From Entrophospora sp. SA101 (Eukaryota; Glomeromycota; Glomeromycetes; Entrophosporales; Entrophosporaceae): a DNA stretch of 64,000 bases. The notes beneath the pieces were generated by a model. It did not search any database. It was not told where the DNA came from and saw only the letters and a list, made by a program, of their open reading frames with translations. The DNA lies in the NCBI GenBank assembly GCA_958430865.1, contig CAUDNR010000713.1:1-64000 (forward strand). Reading direction: 5' to 3'. How positions within the stretch are numbered: the stretch's first letter is position 1; each line of letters starts with the position of its first letter. Shown here one piece after another: positions 1-12,704 of the stretch. The position numbers and the translations under genes were made by a program.

Positions 1-1737
1 ATAATTAATTGAAAATCAAGATGTGTTTTGAGATTTACAACGTATTTCCTTATTTATTTCAAATTTATTTCAGTTTTCGTGAAGGCAATTTTTTTCGTTA
101 CACACTGTATATGGTTCCATTTCGGCACTACGTTCCTCGGCTTTCGAATTCAAATGCAACGTAAAAGACAAAACTGATGCACCGTTTTTTGGTCCACGAG
201 TGGGAGTAGCGGCCTATTTGTATATTTTTGTTGTAATTTATTAGACTCCTCGATTAATGCCATGAAATAGTCTATTTTATTAAAGATTGCATTATTGATC
301 ATGAATACATGATAGGATGTTAGGATACTTCGTACTCAGTGCCAATTTTGATGTTTCGAACGAATATATATGTATGTGATTGAGCCATGTGATTTTATAA
401 TGCCCAAAAATATCATCGCACTATAACGCCAAACTGTATTTCGCGAAACTCACTGTCAAGTTTTCGTTTAATAACTGTTTTTCTTTGCGGAGAAATTTTT
501 CTCTAACAGGGGTTAATTGATATTGAAAAACGAAAATGCATTATTTAAAGAACAACTTCATCATCACCAAACTCTAGCGATCGATTTATTAATAAAAGAA
601 TTTCAGCATTGAAGAATTAAAAGTGATAAAAATAGAAAGCGAAATTAAAACATGTACCAAAACCTGTCTTATGTGTTATGTAAAGGTCGTTCTAAGTACC
701 AATATTAATTAACCTATTATATGTTGCTTCAAACTCAAATACTAAAGACAGCTCGAGCATATCATTACTATCATTATTACGCGTAGTTAACTTCAAAAGT
801 CAAAAATTCGAAAAAACATCAATTTAACACAACTCATATATGCATAAAGACAATTTGATTTATGAAATGTAATAATAAAAGAAAGAGGTATTTTTACTTT
901 GAAAAGGAAAAAAAATAATTCAAGTAAAATTCGAACTATCCCTTAAACGGTTTTTCGGCTATTGATAGCCGAAAATTTTTTTCTGATATAAAAAACTTTT
1001 TCTGAAGGTATTACTTCCTAATACGAAAATGATCTTTGAGATTCGGCTGTTTGATATGTGAATAAAAATTTGGTTGTTGTCCTTGTGGTTTTTGTAAAAT
1101 CTTCTTTAAAAGTTGGTCGATTGACTATTTTTACTTTGCATATCGTTAAATTGGCCAATAAGAATGCAAGATCGTGATCAAAAAATCATTTCGCGTTACC
1201 ATTAAAGAATACTCTGACCGTTTAAGAGATAACATTTGTAAACTCCCCATGATAATATTCTTCTTGCATCATTGCAATATACATATAATGATATAATAAT
1301 TCTTTCTTTATTTATCCCCAGGACGCACATTTTTACATAATTTGGCATTATTGCTATTGGTATCAAGTTTTACTTACGCCAAGTGCTTTTAATTACATCA
1401 AGTGGTTTTACTTATGTCAAGGGCTTCTACTTTAGTCAAATCGTCAAAATGGCCTTTGTGAGAAACTACCTTTAGTAAATACTTTAGTTACGTCAATGAC
1501 TAAAGTTAAAAGTTTCGTCCTACATCAATAGTAGATACGACATAAAAATAATTATCATTAAAAATTTACTGTATTTTTAACCACTTTCCTTCCAGGTTTT
1601 TCACTAGATCTAAGGAATGAATAAAATAGAAGCAGAAGCATATAATTTTCACCAAGGAATTTCTCACAAAGACTACAGATTATGCATGTACAATAATTAG
1701 GCATTGAACTTTTAAGAACAATTTGGTTGCATATGCC
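1..1737. other. Unique left flank, no gene recognised
   Basis: No open frame with recognisable protein features was found on either strand. Around 1365-1510 there is a degenerate run in which short phrases like 'acttacgtcaagtg' and 'cttatgtcaaggg' recur about every 20-25 bases, probably a decayed tandem repeat. The segment ends where the large direct repeat begins at 1738. Its last bases do not match the sequence left of the second arm, apart from the shared CAG at the junction. Confidence 0.5.
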
Positions 1738-2134
1738 CAGATTTGATTTAAATTATTTGTGAATAAAAAAAAGAGCATCGTGTAACAATTGTTATCAGGA
1801 AATTTTAAATTAATTACCAATAAGAAATGGAAATTAGATTGATTGAAGTGGGTTAAAAAGGAATATGTGAACGGCAATATAAATAAAAATTAAAATTAAA
1901 AAATATTTTTTTTATTTATACATATTAAATTAAAAATTTTGATATATGACAAAGTTGATTGGTGTTTCTTTGGTAACCTCCACGTCTCTCTTTCTCTCTC
2001 TCCTAAAAATTTTTTTCTATTATAATTATAAATAAATAATTCTTTTTTAAATTTTAAATTAACAACGAGACGAGGTTTTAAAAGGGAGAGAGAAATAAAA
2101 TATTATTGTATGTTCTTATGATATAAATTAAAAT

Positions 2135-2985
2135 ATGGATTTCGTATATGAGTTTTCAGAAATTATCAGAAAATATCGAAAAACAGAATCAAGTATTTTG
2201 GTAGCTGCAAGAACCCTAACATTAACGGTTTTGATTCTGTTAACAGTTGGATATTTGCTAATATTAGTGCTATTGGTTCTATGGGATAAGAGTGTAATAA
2301 CAACAGAAATACAATATCAAGAAATATTGCCGATACCAGGTTTGAAATTCTTTTATCTCGATTCATTCATTGATTGTTGGTTGATTAATATTCATATAGA
2401 TTTTTATTCAAAAATTTTATAGATTTTATGATATCTTTTAATTACCATTTTAGTCTTTCTTGTAAATTTAGATATCTTGGTAACTGTTTACTATTACTAT
2501 TATTATTATGATTGCTATTATTATTATATTTTGAAAATTATTTACACAATTATTCCCTTCTTCTTATTCCACACTAGATGGAACTCAATCAGAAATAGAT
2601 ATATGTACAGAACGATGCATCACACAACCAAAATGTATGAATTCAACTGAAGATGGGCGATGGTATGGTCATTTCACAGTAAATCCTGATGAAGTAGATG
2701 TAAATTTTAATAAAACTGCTAAACGTTATGGAATTTGGGTTACAATAAACATTGATGATCCAAGATATACAAGAGGTGATGACAAAGGAATGTACCTGAC
2801 TGCCTATGATTCAGATTTCAATCCACGTACAGTTGATATAGATAAAGAAAATATGGCATTAAAATATGATCCTGATTTTTATAACCAATTGAATCAATCA
2901 AATTTTCATATTATTGGCTTTCATCAGGTAAATATAAAAAATATAAAAAAAAAAGCATTACTGTTATATTTTGTTATTAATCATC

Positions 2986-3018
<33 letters not shown>

Positions 3019-4032
3019 TTAAAGGTTAATTGGATGTTTGTTAATAGACACATTAAACAAAAAATGATTCCAAATGGTTTAAATGTTTTAGGCGCACCAG
3101 CAAGTTATTTTGATATGCCATATATAACTACCAAGTATGGTTAGTAGTAGTAATAATAATAATAATAATAATAATAATGATTGATAATAAAATTATTTAT
3201 ATGGTTGATTAACAATAAGCCAACAAATTGATAAATTATAGAATCTGTAACAAATCCTGCAACAACACCAGAGTTTGATATTCAACCTGTCACAGGACCA
3301 CAATTATATTCAAATTTATTTATTGGCACTTTAAATTGGTATCAAGAAATACATAAAGAGTCAAGGTAATGAATGAATTATTACTTTTCCATTTCCATTT
3401 CCATTTCTTTAATATTTATATTAATTTATATTTATTTTATATTTATTTCACATGATTAGGTCACGACGTGTAAGTGTTGATATTTTTTTCTGAAGATAAA
3501 AAACAAATGAATTAGTAAATACAAAATTGTATTTATTATGATTATTATTTTATAGGTATTAGACTCTCTTGGTTTGCTTACTGGATTTTATGGATTTTTA
3601 ATGGGAATTTATATATTATTATTTGGTAAGTAATAAATGTATATAAGAAAGATTTTTTACAAGTAATTATCACAAATTAACAAAATCAAACCATTATAAT
3701 ATATGCTAATAGGGTTTGCACCAGTGTTACCATGGGGTGTGATACAAACATTTTTCATGAAAAGACAAATCAAAGAAAGTTTATATGAAATATATAAACA
3801 TGGATTTATACCATTAATAGATGAAGTTCCTCAAGATGTTCCAATTGAAATACGTATTAAAGAACTTGAAAAATTCTTAAAGCAATTTATATGTGAGGTT
3901 GATTATATGGAAGATGTTAAAGTAGATGAAAGTGGTGAAAGTGGTGATGGTGATGAAAAGGGTGGGACTGAGTATAATGAAAAAGAGATTGATGGTGAAG
4001 CTGAGAATAATGAGAATGAAGAAAATATGTAG
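2135..4032 (+). CDS. Gene A: two-pass membrane protein, unknown function
   Basis: Seven exons give 397 codons in an unbroken frame: 2135-2339, 2578-2927, 3025-3139, 3242-3365, 3460-3469, 3556-3625 and 3713-4032. All introns are GT-AG, and exon 5 is a 10-nt micro-exon. The protein has a short basic N-terminus, a transmembrane helix at about residues 24-50, a large middle domain with several Cys and N-x-S/T sites (NST, NKT, NQS), a second helix at about 270-295 (LDSLGLLTGFYGFLMGIYIL), a conserved PWG just after it, and an acidic Glu/Asp/Gly tail. The likely topology is N-in, glycosylated lumenal or extracellular loop, C-in. I do not recognise a named family. Gene B at 10006 is a paralogue with the same exon phases. 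No catalytic motif is visible. Confidence 0.82.
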
Positions 4033-4375
4033 AATTATATACATATATACACATTATATATCATCAGCATTTTATAACTGTATTAATATATTAATTTATT
4101 TAGAAATTTAGAATTATCTTAATTTTGGATAACTCCAACTAATTTTGTGTATTATTATTATGTATATTTTATACATATAATATCATGTTGAGGCAGAGTT
4201 CATGACATCACACTTTATGGAAAAAACAAAAATAAGGCATAGTATGATTTAACAATTAAATACAACAATAAATTTAATTTATTATATTTTTATCATATAT
4301 ACATGACCATTTGTCATTAAAAAAATAGATATATTATTACATTGGCCTGTTGATAATTGCATTTATACCCACCCC

Positions 4376-4660
4376 TTAGCAAATAATCAAACCCATATAT
4401 TCTTGAGGAATAATAAAGCCAAAGAAATATACCTTTTTATACACAGTCTTCTCTTCAGAATTAAATATTCTCGATGCATCATTGGGCCCATCAAATACTT
4501 TTCCCGACATTTCATAAAAAAAATTACTTGTAAACTTTTCATATTCAAAGTGAACATGAGCATCAGCAGAATAATAATCCAGGGTTAAATGAACTGGAAT
4601 TCATTGTTGGCAATAGTCAAATATACCTACCCATTTTCCCAAATCTTTTACGATGTGTGT
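4376..4660 (-). pseudogene. Decayed coding segment, unknown family
   Basis: Read on the minus strand, a frame open for about 75 codons ends at 4376. It contains protein-like text such as DAHVHFEYEKFTSNFFYEM and EEKTVYKKVYFFGFIIPQEY. An in-frame TGA at 4601-4603 separates it from a second open piece (THIVKDLGKWVGIFDYCQQ), and further upstream the frame shifts again (GKIKNLPAELF). Mixed hydrophobic and charged composition over several pieces suggests a former multi-exon gene rather than random AT-rich sequence. I do not recognise the family. The piece is copied in arm 2. Confidence 0.4.
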
Positions 4661-4876
4661 AAAATCTACAGATGTTAAAACAATTCAGCAGGTAGATTTT
4701 TGATTTTGCCTGTATATAAGTCCGAGATCCTGAGAAGCGGTGCCTACACAATAAAAAGAAGAAATTATATATGTTAAAAGAGGATATGATCTTGATACAA
4801 AAGATTTTGGATTGTGTCCAGAGGTTTAAAAAACCCTTCTCATCATCTAAAGTCACTTGTCGTAAATCATTGGGCT

Positions 4877-5175
4877 GGTAGCTACCATTGCTACCATTTG
4901 CCGTAAATAATTACGGCTGCCGCAAATAGATGCAGTTGCTGTAAATAGATACGACTACTTCAAATAACTACGACTGCTGGAAATAGTTTTCAATTATTTT
5001 CAGTAGCATTATTGTTCTGCAGTAACTGAATTTTTTTGGATTATAATTGATGAATTCAATTAGTCGGTCATTCATTTACAATGAACTTGTGTGTAAAAAT
5101 AAAATTTGCAACCGCATCTATTTGTATTTATTTGCGGCAGCCATAAATATTTTATAATGGTAGTTACCATTGCCG
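4877..5175. repeat. Imperfect inverted repeat, MITE-like
   Basis: The left arm (about 4877-4940, containing acggctgccgcaaatagatg) and right arm (about 5108-5175, containing catctatttgtatttatttg then cggcagcc) are imperfect reverse complements over about 65 bases, with an approximately 165-base loop. The motif 'gccgcaaat' or its complement occurs several times. This resembles a non-autonomous foldback or MITE element. No target-site duplication could be fixed. A second copy lies in arm 2 at 50277-50575. Confidence 0.5.
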
Positions 5176-6614
5176 CAAATAACCAATTGCCATCATTGTT
5201 TTTATTTCCCTTTGGAAATGATATGCACTGCTACTAAGGACAACTACAAAGGGTGAAGTGGAGGCACTATCACGAAAGGTAGGTGTGTATCATATTTACC
5301 CTTGATTTCTACTTATTATAAAGTTTTTATATAGTGATACAATCAAATAAAACAATAGCATATTTCTGTTATTATTTTGAATAAAAATTAACACTCATTC
5401 ATTTTCGTTTGAATTGTTTAATGAAGAAAGGTGATAATTCTATAATCTTTTGTAGTTTAATAAATTGTGGATTTAGGGAATACATATATAAAAAGTTGTT
5501 GTTGTTGCCAAGAATTTCTCGAGTTTTTCAAATTTTGATGAAAATTTCGATTTTATAACTGGTTCAAATATTTTCAAAGAATACTTGAACTTTTGAACTG
5601 TTAATTGGTTGAATAACCAGTTGATTGTTTGAATAATAAATTATACGAGAAAAGCAGTGTTAGGACCAACGATCGATTTTGTCACATGTGATAAAACGAA
5701 TGTCCACTATGCTGCTATCATGCGATAATTTTCATCTATAGGACAGAGGACTGATTGGGCAAAAATCCTTTAAGAAATGATTATACAAAACACTATTTTA
5801 CAACTTTCCTCTTAACATCAGAGTCCAAATGCAATTTCAGGGCCACAAACCCTGCTCTGAATTGCAACCTTCTACACTTGTGGGATATTATAAAACTGTT
5901 AATTATGATCACATTACAAATGACTAAATTTTGACCCCATATTAATATAAAAATTTATAGTTTTACTATGTCACATAATTTGATCCTAGCCTGCCCAAAA
6001 ATTATGTAAGAAAAGAACGAATTATAAGTAATACATAATATGCATTTTGAGCGAACCCATTTCTCTCGTAATTTTATAGGAAGAGATAATAGGAAGATGA
6101 CTTGATATTATTGTAAAGAGAAAAAATTCTAGCTTCGAAATGATGTAATTTTTATTCTTCCTCCCAAAGTGGGAAAATCATAAGAGATAATATACCAATC
6201 CTACAAACTGTTATAGATAGAGGCGGGGAAAATTTATTCATTTTACATACACATACTCACTCATGCACACACTCTAAATCCAATCTTCAACTTAAATTTA
6301 AAAAAGAAAACTCCACTTTATTCATAAATTTTCGATTCAATCGATTCAAATCCTCATTACAATAAATAATACCTAGACTGTCTCCACTCTGGTTCAATTA
6401 AATTTTTTTTACACATGAACACTTATAAGGAGAACTTTCCCGGGTTAGTATTCACCTCTCATTTTTTAATTTGTGGCAGGATATGTCAAACCACAACTAG
6501 CTAGTATTAGTATATACTATCACTATAGGATCCTTTCCTCGTTTAGTGTAACCCAGTAAAAGCCAATAAAATTAAATTAAATAATTAATAATAATAACAA
6601 CAACAACAACAATC

Positions 6615-8935
6615 ATGAATAGTCATAATAGCGGAAATAACAACAACGACGATTCTAACAATAAATTTCATTATAACCGTAGCTATAATAATAATAACCC
6701 TAAAAGAATATCTTTACCGAATCAAGATTCAAGTCAATGCACTTCTAGTGGAAATAAAAATTATTTTCCAAATAAATTAGAAAACAATAACAACGATACC
6801 TCACAATCGTCAAAATCAATTATTACAAGTCATAAATCTCCATCCACGCCACAAAATGCACTGTATGTAATTAAGTTATTCATTTTGCTCAAATATATTT
6901 TTATTATTAATTATAACTTTTCCAATTTTATATAGGAAATATTTAATACCTAATCTAGATTTCATTCCTATTAACAAAATAACATCAGAAGAAATAAAAG
7001 AGTTAGGAAAATATCATCCTATGATGAGTCCTGTTAAGAAAAGAAAATTTGATCATTTTGAAGCAGTAAATAGTTGGAGAAAGCCTAACGTCAGTGAACT
7101 TCCATGGATGAAAGACAATGATTGTAATAGAAAATATGATAATGTAGTACACAGGTAATGTGTGTGTATGTGTAATTTATTTATCGAATATTTAACAATT
7201 AAAAAGTAATAAATGACATGAAAAGATGTACAATTGATTTAATTGATCATTATTTTGTTAGGATGCATTTTGAATTAAATGATCTAATAGAGTACCTTTC
7301 TCCAACCGAGATTGAAAGATCATTAAGAATATTTGTAATTAAAAGAATTGAAGCTGCTATCAAATCTAAATTCAGTGATTCTGAAGTTTTCATATTTGGA
7401 AGTTTTAATTCTGGAATCTATCTTCCCACAAGGTAAAAATTTTTTTCCCCTGTAATTTTAAACAAACAAACAAACAATTGATTGATTGATTGATTTGATC
7501 TTTAATAGTGATATTGATATTGTCGTTTTTGGTCATGTAAGTTCGTTAACGCCACTCTCTCAACTGGCTGATTATTTAGAAATCAAAGGATATTCTTATG
7601 GCAGGCCCACAGTAATACGTGGGGCAGTGGTATGTATCTATATTATAATTTTAATTGCTAATTGATAAATATTTATTTAATGTATTATTTTTTCTGATTG
7701 TTTAAAATAATATTTAGGTTCCTATTATCAAATTCAAAGAAAAATACACTGAAATTAACATTGACATATCATTTAATCAGAGATCTGTTTTTGCATCTGT
7801 TAGCACTATAAAGGGATATCTTAGAGAATGGCCTATTCTTGGTAGATTGCTATTGGTTTTAAAATATTTTTTAAAACACCATAATCTTGATGACCCATCA
7901 AATGGTGGAATGGGCGGCTATACTTTGTTCTGTATGATATTAAATTTTCTACAGGTATTTTATAACAATAACAATTTTAGTAGAAATTAAGCAAGTTACA
8001 CACATATATATATTAATTGTTTATTTATAAAATATCAAGTTACACCCACGTATTGCTGATGGTACTTTAAAGATAGACAGTAATGATAACCTTGGTGTTC
8101 TTTTGATAGAATTTTTTGAATTATATGGAAATCAGTTCAATTATAAAGATCTGGCAATCACAATAAGAAATGGCGGAAGCTATTGTAGAAAGGTAATAAA
8201 TTAATGTAAATTGACATGTGTTCATACATTAAATTGTAATAATATACACATTTTTTATTTTAGATAATGATTTATTTATTAAAATCTATTTTTTTTCTTT
8301 ATATCATAGTACTATCAAAGTTGGGCAGTTAAAATTCCAGAAACAAATTTATGTATACAAGACCCATCAGATCCTGGTATTATTATTATTTAATTATATC
8401 ATTACAATTACTAATAACAAATATAAATGATGATATTAGAGCCATCTAACCCACACCATTATATTGTATATATTAAGATAATGATATAGCACGTGCAACA
8501 AGAAAGATAGAATTGATTCAGGAAGCATTTAACCGAGCGTTCCTACGACTTGTTAATAGAGTGGGACAACTTGAAAAAGTACATAGACCGATTGGTGCTA
8601 ATTATGTCACGGGGTTTGATAATAAATCAATTCTTTCATCTATTTTATTTATTTCTGAAGATATGCAATCATTAAGAAGAAATTTATTACGAGAGTATAA
8701 TGAAAATGGATTGAAACGATTGGTTCTAAAAACAAGCAATAATCTAGGAACACTACTAACAACTTATGATTATGAATTTATTGTCGAAAAATTTGCAAAG
8801 GAAATCGAAGAGTCAGACTATCGTCGTAACTTTAGAGTCAACTCTTTATTGAGAAGACGTAAACCAGCAAGATTTAAGTCATTTCCAAAATATCAAGATA
8901 GGGATGACTATTATCTTGAGGATTTATATGATTAG
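6615..8935 (+). CDS. TRF4: TRF4/PAPD5-type non-canonical poly(A) polymerase
   Basis: Eight exons give 557 codons: 6615-6862, 6936-7154, 7262-7432, 7509-7629, 7718-7954, 8040-8192, 8310-8376 and 8478-8935. The N-terminal 85 residues are Asn/Ser-rich and disordered. The nucleotidyltransferase core shows the signature Gly202-Ser203 (FGSFNSGIYLP) followed by DID at 214-216, and a third Asp at 269 (INIDISF); these are the three expected metal ligands. The PAP-associated motif NLGVLLIEFFELYGNQFNY follows at about 349-367. A basic Arg/Lys-rich C-terminal stretch resembles that of Trf4/PAPD5. In the family this enzyme adds short oligo(A) tails to nuclear RNAs within TRAMP and feeds the exosome. Its length is close to yeast Trf4 (584). 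Intron boundaries preserve the family alignment across every join, so I regard the gene as intact. Confidence 0.92.
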
Positions 8936-10005
8936 AATTGAAAGGTGGTTCAATAGATGGATGACATATACTATTTGTAATTTGCTATTATTATTTCTTT
9001 TATTATTTCTTAAAAAAAAAAAAAATAAAGGTATTTATGTGTGTGGTGTGTTTATGTATTATCGTATAATTATTTTTTTTTCACTATTTACAATTTATTT
9101 TTTTAGAATTCACTAGCCGGAAGAAAGTATCCGAATAAGGGTTTTCAATAATAATAATTAGGTAAAATACCACATAATAAAACCACATACAATTTACATC
9201 ATTAGATAGCTTGTGTTTTTTAACTTTTGCGTATTAATTAAAAACCCCATATAAATTTCGATATTAAATCTCAATAAAATTGATTGGATCAAAAAAAAAT
9301 TACCGTGAGGTTTTAGAAATAAGGAAAATACTTTAAATACTTATTACAGTTATGATGATATATGAATAAAGTTAACTTTTAAAAATTAACACAATTTGGC
9401 GTAGGAAATGTAGATTACCAATTAATCGTCCACCCTTGTATCCCGATGAATATTAAGGATTTAACGTCATATTTAAAGGCTTTATTGTGCAGGAAATGCA
9501 GGTTCAGAAATTATTACCAATTTACATTCTAAAATGGTATTTGCTTATTCCTTACAATAACTTCTAAAATCACATTGTCCCGAGAAAAAGACCGCCTTTC
9601 CGTTACCATTATTATAGTGAAAAAGGCATAAAAAATACAGAAAGAACTGTGAAAATTTTTTTTTAATATAGCCAGTTTTAGCAAAATAAGTGATATAAAT
9701 CGAGTTATCACATGCAAATATGCAAGTAACTTCTTTTTCTTTCTATAATTTTCTCGTTAGTTTTTGTGCGTGAACTATTTAAAGAAAGAGATTTACATTA
9801 CAACAAATTCCAGAGTTGGGGCTGAGTTGACATTATTAAATAAAGTTTCGAAGATGGAATATTTATCGTGTAACCAAAATTTTCGCGCCTTTACTTTGTT
9901 AATAAATCAATGTTTACTTTTAAAGGTGTGACTAATTAGTTTTAATGTTATAAATTGAGACTATTTACATATTTTTTTTTTAAAAATAAAAGATAAATTT
10001 TCAAA
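8936..10005. other. Intergenic, nothing recognised
   Basis: AT-rich spacer between TRF4 and gene B. It carries a 13-A run near 9012 and no convincing coding frame on either strand. It presumably holds the TRF4 3' end and the gene B promoter. Confidence 0.5.
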
Positions 10006-10199
10006 ATGACAAGATTGTTTTATGAACCAAAAAAAATATATCAAAGGAAAAAGGAACCTCGTGTTTTAATTTGCATGAGGATTTCATGTTTATCAATTTC
10101 CATGATAATATTAATAGCATATTCTGTTTTTTTAATATATTCTAATGGAATTGCCATTACGAGTGTGACAATACCTAAACCATATATACCAGTACCAGG

Positions 10200-10233
<34 letters not shown>

Positions 10234-12049
10234 TTTCTTGATTAAACGTTTTAATTCCTTATTCCAAGGTTAATAATAATTACTTGGATCGTTTAGATTT
10301 AATAATAACTGCGAAGTTTAGTTTTTCAATGGATTGTCAATTTCGATATCTTGGTAATTTAACAATATTGATTGATGATTTAGGAAAAGAATTTTTTTTT
10401 GTAATCGAAATCTTAAAATTATTTTATTTATTTTGTTTATTAGATAACAGAATAATATCTCAAACAGACAAGGATTTATGTTTAAATTATATAGTGCCAA
10501 CAATATGTGACGAACCTGATCCTAATGATTTATCGAAGAGTCGATGTATAGGAAAATTCCAAGTTCCAACTGAACTTCTGGATGCACCTATAACTGAAAG
10601 ATTAAATTTTAGTTTACCTGATAAACGTTATGGCATTCAATTTTTAATCAATATCACTGATGCTGAATATAATCCAAAATATGATAATGGTATTGTAATT
10701 AAAGCCTACGATCAAGGTAACTTTTTTTTGCTTAGTAATTTTATACTATTATCATATTAACTTAAAAAAATTTTTAAATATAGAATTTAATCCACACAGA
10801 TTACCTGAAGCGGTGGGTAATCTCGTAAATAAACTTGATCCTTATTTTATTGAGAGACTTGATAGTCTCAACTTTCATATAATGACATATCATCAGGTAT
10901 TATTAATGCAATAAATATTACACACATATTATTTTAATCGATTTATTAATTAGTTCAATTTATTTATTTATAAAGATAAATAGTATATATATTGATAGGA
11001 AGACAAGAGAATTTCTTATAACGTCATTTTGGGAAATGCTCGGTTTACCTCCATATTATTTCCTTCAACCTTATATTGATTCTAGAATTGGTTAGTGGGT
11101 AACAATTAATAGTTAACCAATTTAATTTTAATGATAAAAAAAAATTTCTTTTATTGAATTTATTTGTTTTTTTTTCTTTAAATAAAATTAGAATATATAA
11201 GAATACCAAGTATAATAGATCAATTTGCAACCAGTAATTATGGTATTTTATTTGTTGGTACTTTGAATTGGATTGAAACAATAGAAAGTGATCTTAGGTG
11301 TTTGTTTTTGATATTTAATATAAATTTTTTTAAATTTGAAATTCTTTAACATTGATTTTTTAACACTGATTTTTTTCTACTTTGATATAGAATTTATAAT
11401 GTAAATAAACATATTATTACATATATAATATATATATTTTCTCATTTCATTTCAAAATAATCAACAATTAATTTTATTATATTTTCTGTTATTGCTATTT
11501 ATATAAAGAATCTGGATTCAATCGCATTAATATCATTATTTTATTCATTATTAACTGGAGTTTATACTTTTCTATTTGGTAATTTTTATACATAAATATT
11601 GTTGTAAATGGTTTTTTTGTTGCTTTCGAAAATATAATTACTTACATAATATGTTTATATATATATATATGATACAGGTTGGTCTGCAATAGTGCCTTGG
11701 GGAATATGTCAAAGGTCATGTTGTTCCAGCGGATCAAAAGCAAAACTATGCAAAAAATTTGAATCAAGAGGTATACCGCTTATGCCATCAACAACTCCAG
11801 ATAAAGATGTCAGTGGTTTAATGGAATTTTTGGGACCAATATTACTAAGATCAACGAATTCAATTAAAAAAGATGAAGAGAATGACACTCCTAATTCTTC
11901 AACTACTAAAATTTCTTTACCACCGACTGAAGATAAGAATAGGTTAAGTCTGTGTAGTATGTATAATTTTTAAAGATGAGAATGGTAATTTGATAAGTCC
12001 TGAAAATATTGACCCTAACGATATTCAAATTATTCAATATTTTATTTGA
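10006..12049 (+). CDS. Gene B: paralogue of gene A, two-pass membrane protein
   Basis: Exons: 10006-10198, 10444-10716, 10784-10896, 11003-11090, 11192-11297, 11391-11400 (10-nt micro-exon), 11509-11578 and 11678 onward. Without a further splice the frame stops at 11973 (382 residues). A possible last intron 11943-11997 would give a stop at 12047-12049 (389 residues). Aligned with gene A it shares PVP-D/PIP-D after helix 1, AYD-x-x-FNP, SNFH/LNFHI followed by HQ, LG-P-YF, GTLNW, helix 2 and PWG. It has one extra intron (after 10716) absent from gene A. Predicted topology is as for gene A, with helices at about residues 22-45 and 262-288 and NFS and NIT sites between. The function is unknown. 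The pair flanks TRF4, suggesting an old local duplication. Confidence 0.78.
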
Positions 12050-12210
12050 AAATAAAATCATAACTGAAAATATGATTGTGTTAAAATGTACAATCTTTTT
12101 AATTAATTAAATGTTTATTATGTTAATGTAAATTCTATTAATATTTTACAAAACTATAATTCTAAAGAGTTTTTAAGTTGAATTTTTTACTATGAGGCTT
12201 TGTAATATTA

Positions 12211-12671
12211 TTAAACATGTAAAATGCTGTTGCCATCACCATCATCATCACCATCACCATCACCATCACCATCACCATCACCATCACCATCACCATCACC
12301 ATCACCATCACCATCACCATCATCATCATTATTTATTATGAAATTTCCTTCAAAATTATTAGAATTTTCATAATTTGGTGGAGATGTTTGAAAAGTAGAA
12401 AGATAATCAGGTGCAAAATTATTATTATTATTTTCATCATTATCGTTGATGTTGTTGTGATCATAATTGATTTTGTCATATTGAGGCAAATCATCATAAG
12501 CTTTAAAAGATGATAAAGTTATTGGTATATCAATTTTAGTACTTATTTTCTTCTTTTTAACTTTTTCACCTATTCCAAAATCTGGTAATGATCTTGTTAA
12601 AAAGAATTGTTTGTTGTGTTCATTATTATCATCGTCGTCATCGTCATCATTATCGTCTACGTTAATGGTGA

Positions 12672-12704
<33 letters not shown>

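Larger units (their letters stand above)
4033..6614. other. Intergenic, with decayed coding and inverted repeat
   Basis: This is about 2.6 kb between gene A and TRF4. It contains a minus-strand coding relic (4376-4660) and a large imperfect inverted repeat (4877-5175), listed separately. A phrase around 5681-5720 (gtcacatgtgataaaacg followed by aatgtccactatgct) recurs in altered form at 46978-47010. Nothing else is supported. The last 50 bases before the TRF4 start are AAT/AAC-rich leader. Confidence 0.5.

Noticed and set aside
60..120. A Tc1 end (acacactgta) near 105
   Set aside because: It resembles the right end at 34045-34054 over about 10 bases only, with no partner or transposase nearby.
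10041..10232. Minus-strand ORF with a YIYIYI repeat
   Set aside because: Antisense of gene B exon 1 and the TA microsatellite in its first intron.
10264..10443. Gene B exon 2 starting just after an acceptor near 10268
   Set aside because: That acceptor leads at once to an in-frame stop. The acceptor at 10443 restores the P-D motif shared with gene A.
10999..11090. Gene B exon 4 starting at 10999
   Set aside because: The frame then hits a stop (TAT-TGA). Starting at 11003 gives the block LG-P--YF shared with gene A and the right phase.
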